From the NCBI GenBank assembly GCA_964644025.1, contig CAZXVW010000096.1, positions 1-16,088 on the forward strand: a stretch of 16,088 nt of DNA, read 5' to 3'. A model generated the notes under the pieces. It did no database searches and was not told the origin of the DNA. It saw nothing but the letters and a program-made list of their open reading frames with translations. The translations under genes were made by a program, and so were the position numbers. The DNA comes from CAZXVW01 sp964644025 (GTDB taxonomy: Bacteria; Acidobacteriota; Terriglobia; Bryobacterales; Bryobacteraceae). Positions 12,402 through 16,088 of the stretch are shown piece after piece (the stretch's first letter is position 1; each line of letters opens with the position of its first letter).

Positions 12402-15400
12402 ATGAACACAAACAAACGCAGAACTTCATCGGCGTTGTGGGTGATTGGATTAGCTCTTCTGGTAGGGTTGGTCCCGAGTGCGAGTCCCCAGGCCAACTGG
12501 ACCTCGATTACCGGCATTGTCACCGACAGCGCCCAGGCAGTGATTCCCGGCGTAACGATTACGGTCCGGAATCTGGACACGGGCGTGACCCGTACCATCC
12601 AAACAAACGAGGTTGGCTACTACACGGTGCCCAACCTTGACCCCGGCCGTTACGAACTATCCGCCCAGGTGGAAGGTTTCAAGACGTACCGGGTGAGCGA
12701 CGTGGTTTTACAGGTCGGCCAGGTATACCGGCACGACATCCAGATGGAGCTGGGCGCCCTGACCGAATCGGTGACGGTCACTGGTGAGATCGCGCCGATC
12801 GAGACCGAGCGCGGCGCCATCCAGGGTGACGTGATCGTCAATGAGGAGATCGAAGAACTGCCGCTGGAGGGCAGGGATTTCACCGACCTGGCTTTTCTCG
12901 TGCCCGGGGTGTACCCCGCGGCTCAGGGCGGCCAGGGCTCGGCGATGAACATCAACGGGGCCCGCGCCACCAACACCAACTTTTACGTTGACGGTTTCAA
13001 TGACCGCAACCCGCGTGGTGCGGCCGCACAGGCCCGGCCGAACCTGGATGCGGTCCAAGAGTTCAAGATGGAGGTGAGCGGTTACTCGGCCGAGTACGGC
13101 AAGTATGCGGGCGGCATCCTCAACATGGTGCTCCGCTCGGGCACGAACCAGTTCCACGGCAGCGTGTTCGAGTACCTCCGGAACGACATTTTCGACGCGC
13201 GCAGCTTCTTCGCTCCGGATAAGGAGAAGCTCCGGCGGAACCAGTTCGGGGCAACGGTAGGTGGCCCGATCGTGCGCAACAAGTCCTTTTTCCTGGTGAG
13301 CTATGAAGGTTACACGCAGGTCCTGGGACAGGTCCGCCTGACGCGGGTGCCGACGGAGTTGGAGCGGCAGGGAGACATGTCGGCAAGCACCTCCTTTTTG
13401 AAAGATCCGTTCCTGAAAGGAGCGTGCAACAAGAAGAACCAGAAGGCCTGCTTCCCGGGCAGCATCATTCCACCGAGCCGGTTCCACGCGGTTGGCGTTA
13501 ACATACTGAGTTACTTCCCATTGCCCAACCGGCCGGGCCAGCCGCTCAATTACGCCGCCGTCGGCAACGATGACGACAAGTGGCACAGCATCATTGGCAA
13601 GATTGACCACAATTTTAGTGAGCGTGACAAGATTGCCTTTCGTTACCAGAAGCGGTTCGCGCGGACGGTGAATCCGTGGAGCGGCAGTGACCTGGGCACT
13701 TTCGGCTTTAAACAAAAGAACGACCGCTCCCTGGGTGGAATCGACTGGACGCACCTGTTTTCCCCGAGCCTGCTGATGGAGTTCCGCGGAGGCTTCAGCC
13801 GCAACGCCACGCGCGAACAGGGACGCTACTACGCCGGCCAGGACGTCCCTGCCGAGCTGGGTCTTCCAAGCCTGGTCTCCGAGCCGGAGTTCATGGACTG
13901 GCCCCGGATCACCGTCCGGGATTACGCAACCTTGGGGACGGCGAATTCCCAGCCAGTCAGGTATTTCGTCACCGATATTCAAGCCTCGGCCAAGCTTACG
14001 TGGATGAAGTCCCACCACACCATCAAAGCCGGCTTTGATGTCTCGCGGGTGCGCTTCAACCAGCCCTATTTCAATAACCAGCGGGGCACGTACAACTTCC
14101 AGGGCCGCTGGACCGGCAATTCGGTGGGCGACCTGTTGCTCGGGTTGCTGCACAGCACCACCCGGACGCTGGGCATCAACCGGAATTATGTGCGCAGCAC
14201 GAGTTACGGAGCCTTCTTCAACGACGACTACAAGGTAACGCCAAATCTCACCTTGAACATCGGCTTGCGCTACGAACTGAATCTGCCGATGTACGATCGC
14301 TACGACCGCTGGATGAATTTCGTGCCCGAACTCGGGAAGGTCGTGATCGCCGATGACCGCACCATCCCGAACCTGCCGGAACTGCTGAGCTCGGCCGGAA
14401 TGGAAGGGCAGGTGATGACGGCCGAAGAGGCGGGTTATCCGAGGTCGCTTGTCTATGCCGACTACACGAATTTCGCCCCGCGGGTCGGGATTGCCTGGCG
14501 CCCGCTTGGCAGCAACCGGCTGGTGGTCCGGACCGGTTACGGAATCTTCTATGGCGGCGAAATTCTGAACCCGGTGCGCAACGACCTGGCGAACAATTTC
14601 CCGTTCACCATCAAACAGTCTTTCTACCGACTGACGAAGGATCCGTCCGTACTCACGTTTGACGATCCGTTCCCGGAAAGCCGCGCAAAATTGCAGGGTG
14701 TAACCAACGCGGCCGGCTTCGAACCGCACCCGGCCACCGGGTACTTGCAGACCTGGAACTTCACGGTCGAGCGCGAGTTGTTCAACGGCACCTCGTTGCT
14801 GCTCGGCTATGTTGGCTCCAAGGGAACACACCTCGGCCGGAAATACAACATCAACCAGCCGTTCCGGACGCTGGAGTACTACGAAGCCGGACTGGGGTTT
14901 CCCCGGCCGTACGGGTTTTTCAACAACATCAACTATTACTCCTGGGGCGCGAATTCGATTTACAATTCCCTGGAGGTTTCGCTCCGGCGCCGCGCGAAAA
15001 AGGGACTGTTTTTCCGGGCCGGGTACATGTACAGCAAGTCGATCGACGAGGCGAGCCAGTTCACCGGGTCCAGTGCTGGAGGCTACTCCGGAGCGATCGA
15101 TGCGCGGAACCTGAAGCTCGAACGAGCCCGTTCGGATTGGGACCGGGGTCATGTGTTCACTGCTGCATTCAACTGGATGCTCCCGGTCGGCCGGGGCCGG
15201 CGGTTGTTGCCCGGCCTGCGCGGGTGGAAGCAGGTGCTGTTGGGCGGCTGGCAGATCTCGGGAACGGCGCGCGCTTACACCGGCCCTCCGTTCACGGTGA
15301 AGACCTCGAACGTGGAGTGGAACCTGGGCGAGACGGACCGGCCGAACCGGGTAGAGAAAGGGGACATGCCGGAGGGCGCTTTGCCGGGCCGGAGAGGAGT

Positions 15401-15770
15401 TGACTTCCCGTGGTTCGACGTGGCGGCCTTTGAGGAAGTGCCGTGCGTGGACCCGGAAGCTTCGCAGACTTGCTTGCCGGAGAGCCAGTATGGGTTCAGC
15501 CCGTTCGCGATCGGCAATTCCGGACGGAACATTCTGGACGGTCCCGGGCTGTTCGTGGTGGACTTGGGGCTCCGGAAGAACATCCCGGTGCGGGAACGCC
15601 AGTCGGTCCAGATCCGCTGGGATGTCTTCAACGTGCCGAACCGCACCAACTTCCTGTTGCCGAACAACCTGTTCAACCAGGTCACCGGCGGCTATATCGA
15701 GCGGGTTGGCAGCTCGGGACGGCAGGGAGGCCCCCGGGTGATGCAGGTGGCCATCACGTACCGGTTCTGA
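12402..15770 (+). CDS. TonB-dependent-receptor-like outer-membrane protein with carboxypeptidase-regulatory domain
   Basis: 1122 residues. AAGGG at 12390-12394, 7 bases before the ATG, supports the start. Signal peptide: MNTNKRRTSS plus hydrophobic ALWVIGLALLVGLVPS, cleavage near 28-31. A CarboxypepD_reg-like Ig domain spans about 33-118 (SITGIVTDSAQAVIPGVTITVRN, with GYYTVPNLDPGRYEL). A plug-like domain follows (about 120-255; LPLEGRDFTDLAFLVPGV, MNINGARATNTNFYVDGFN, YSAEYGKYAGGILNMVLRSGTN), then a long beta-barrel ending VAITYRF with a terminal Phe, as outer-membrane proteins do. This is the Oar/SusC-like architecture that is highly expanded in Acidobacteriota. Size exceeds plain siderophore receptors. 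No SusD-like partner is present, and I see no clear TonB box, so the ligand is open; a glycan is suggested by the neighbouring sulfatase and fucosidase genes. Confidence 0.9.
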   Translation: MNTNKRRTSSALWVIGLALLVGLVPSASPQANWTSITGIVTDSAQAVIPGVTITVRNLDTGVTRTIQTNEVGYYTVPNLDPGRYELSAQVEGFKTYRVSDVVLQVGQVYRHDIQMELGALTESVTVTGEIAPIETERGAIQGDVIVNEEIEELPLEGRDFTDLAFLVPGVYPAAQGGQGSAMNINGARATNTNFYVDGFNDRNPRGAAAQARPNLDAVQEFKMEVSGYSAEYGKYAGGILNMVLRSGTNQFHGSVFEYLRNDIFDARSFFAPDKEKLRRNQFGATVGGPIVRNKSFFLVSYEGYTQVLGQVRLTRVPTELERQGDMSASTSFLKDPFLKGACNKKNQKACFPGSIIPPSRFHAVGVNILSYFPLPNRPGQPLNYAAVGNDDDKWHSIIGKIDHNFSERDKIAFRYQKRFARTVNPWSGSDLGTFGFKQKNDRSLGGIDWTHLFSPSLLMEFRGGFSRNATREQGRYYAGQDVPAELGLPSLVSEPEFMDWPRITVRDYATLGTANSQPVRYFVTDIQASAKLTWMKSHHTIKAGFDVSRVRFNQPYFNNQRGTYNFQGRWTGNSVGDLLLGLLHSTTRTLGINRNYVRSTSYGAFFNDDYKVTPNLTLNIGLRYELNLPMYDRYDRWMNFVPELGKVVIADDRTIPNLPELLSSAGMEGQVMTAEEAGYPRSLVYADYTNFAPRVGIAWRPLGSNRLVVRTGYGIFYGGEILNPVRNDLANNFPFTIKQSFYRLTKDPSVLTFDDPFPESRAKLQGVTNAAGFEPHPATGYLQTWNFTVERELFNGTSLLLGYVGSKGTHLGRKYNINQPFRTLEYYEAGLGFPRPYGFFNNINYYSWGANSIYNSLEVSLRRRAKKGLFFRAGYMYSKSIDEASQFTGSSAGGYSGAIDARNLKLERARSDWDRGHVFTAAFNWMLPVGRGRRLLPGLRGWKQVLLGGWQISGTARAYTGPPFTVKTSNVEWNLGETDRPNRVEKGDMPEGALPGRRGVDFPWFDVAAFEEVPCVDPEASQTCLPESQYGFSPFAIGNSGRNILDGPGLFVVDLGLRKNIPVRERQSVQIRWDVFNVPNRTNFLLPNNLFNQVTGGYIERVGSSGRQGGPRVMQVAITYRF

Positions 15771-15809
15771 GCCCGGCTTCCGGCTCCGGATGCCCGGTTA
15801 TCTTCAGTG

Positions 15810-15847
15810 AGCCCCGGCCCCGGCATGGCGGACCGGGGCTTGCTGTT
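15810..15847 (+). terminator. Terminator-like hairpin after the receptor gene
   Basis: AGCCCCGG (15810-15817) and CCGGGGCT (15833-15840) form a perfect 8-bp GC-rich stem with a 15-base loop, 39 bases after the receptor stop, followed by the T-containing TGCTGTT. The tail is weaker than a classic intrinsic terminator. Confidence 0.5.
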
Positions 15848-15956
15848 TGCGCGGGCCGGCGCCGGCGCTAGCCCATCCCGTTGCTCAATGCCGGCAAGAC
15901 TCCTGACCGGCCAGGGCGGGCATCGCATCCCGGGCGATCACAATAGAATCCGGCTT

Positions 15957-15970
15957 TGATCATTTGATCA
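15957..15970. repeat. Tandem TGATCA palindromes
   Basis: TGATCA at 15957-15962 and 15965-15970, separated by TT, in the short space between the receptor and the tRNA. They are flanked by GAATCCGG (15946-15953) and GATTCCGG (15974-15981), an imperfect direct repeat. A protein-binding site is possible; chance is also possible. Confidence 0.25.
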
Positions 15971-16041
15971 GTCAGATTCCGGGGCCGGCCGCCGCGATTG
16001 ATCGAGAGCCGGGGGATCCCTGCGTGCTGTTGAAAGAAGAA

Positions 16042-16088
16042 TGGTGGGCTCGAGCAGACTCGAACTGCTGACCTCTACCGTGTCAAGG
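16042..16088 (-). tRNA. tRNA-Val (anticodon GAC), 3' part, cut by the window end
   Basis: On the minus strand the 3' half of a tRNA is complete: 3' anticodon stem GGTAG (16075-16079), loop TTGACAC (16080-16086) with anticodon GAC (16082-16084), five-base variable region AGGTC, T stem AGCAG/CTGCT around loop TTCGAGT, acceptor strand CGAGCCC (16046-16052), discriminator A and an encoded CCA (16042-16044). The loop and flanking stem bases match the usual form of bacterial tRNA-Val(GAC). The 5' half, including the D arm, lies beyond 16088, so pairing of acceptor and anticodon stems cannot be checked. The gene converges on the receptor terminator. Confidence 0.92.

Noticed and set aside
12708..15152. 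814-residue open frame antisense to the receptor gene
   Set aside because: It mirrors the codon pattern of a clearly real gene in GC-rich DNA, has no recognisable domain and no plausible ribosome site.
12200..16023. Shared GGGATCCCTGCG at about 12212 and 16013 as a possible repeat pair
   Set aside because: The match is 12-13 bases, centred on a palindromic GGATCC, and the flanks do not align.
1..16088. CRISPR arrays, insertion sequences, transposases, toxin-antitoxin or defence genes
   Set aside because: No regularly spaced repeats, no transposase-like frames and no nuclease or toxin motifs were found on either strand.

Overview
The window is GC-rich, densely coding bacterial DNA that reads most naturally as Acidobacteriota, probably the Bryobacterales / Candidatus Solibacter side of the phylum. 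The main pointers are a VWFA-related protein of the type expanded in acidobacteria, a 1122-residue receptor with an N-terminal carboxypeptidase-regulatory domain and a TonB-receptor-like barrel, a DUF4252 protein behind an ECF sigma/anti-sigma pair, and Tat-exported sulfatases. The assignment is inferred from gene content; no rRNA or other phylogenetic marker is present.

Layout. 1-516 (+) is the C-terminal part of a serine beta-lactamase-fold hydrolase that converges on a leftward block. That block (6227 to 544, -) holds, in transcription order, a DUF5060-type glycoside hydrolase lipoprotein, a zinc-ribbon membrane protein, a GH29 alpha-L-fucosidase and a Tat-exported sulfatase. At 6228-6408 a divergent intergenic region separates it from the VWFA-related protein (6409-8568, +). 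This converges on a second leftward block (11541 to 8618): ECF sigma factor, overlapping small anti-sigma-like membrane protein, DUF4252 protein, and a second Tat-exported sulfatase. Then comes a gene-free stretch of 860 bases (11542-12401) with a good sigma70-type promoter and several inverted repeats, then the receptor (12402-15770, +) with a terminator-like hairpin, and finally the 3' half of a tRNA-Val(GAC) on the minus strand, cut by the window end.

How the genes may work together. Two formylglycine-type sulfatases, an alpha-L-fucosidase, a carbohydrate-active lipoprotein and a large outer-membrane receptor are the parts expected for uptake and breakdown of a sulfated, fucose-containing glycan (fucoidan-like polysaccharide, sulfated plant or algal glycan, or mucin-like glycan). 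The ECF sigma/anti-sigma/DUF4252 genes lie directly upstream of one sulfatase and divergently from the receptor, so they are candidate regulators. This is an inference from neighbourhood. No sulfatase-maturing enzyme, SusD homologue or monosaccharide catabolic gene lies in the window.

The least explained parts are the 860-base sigma/receptor intergenic region and a 12-bp hairpin that sequesters the likely ribosome binding site of the second sulfatase.
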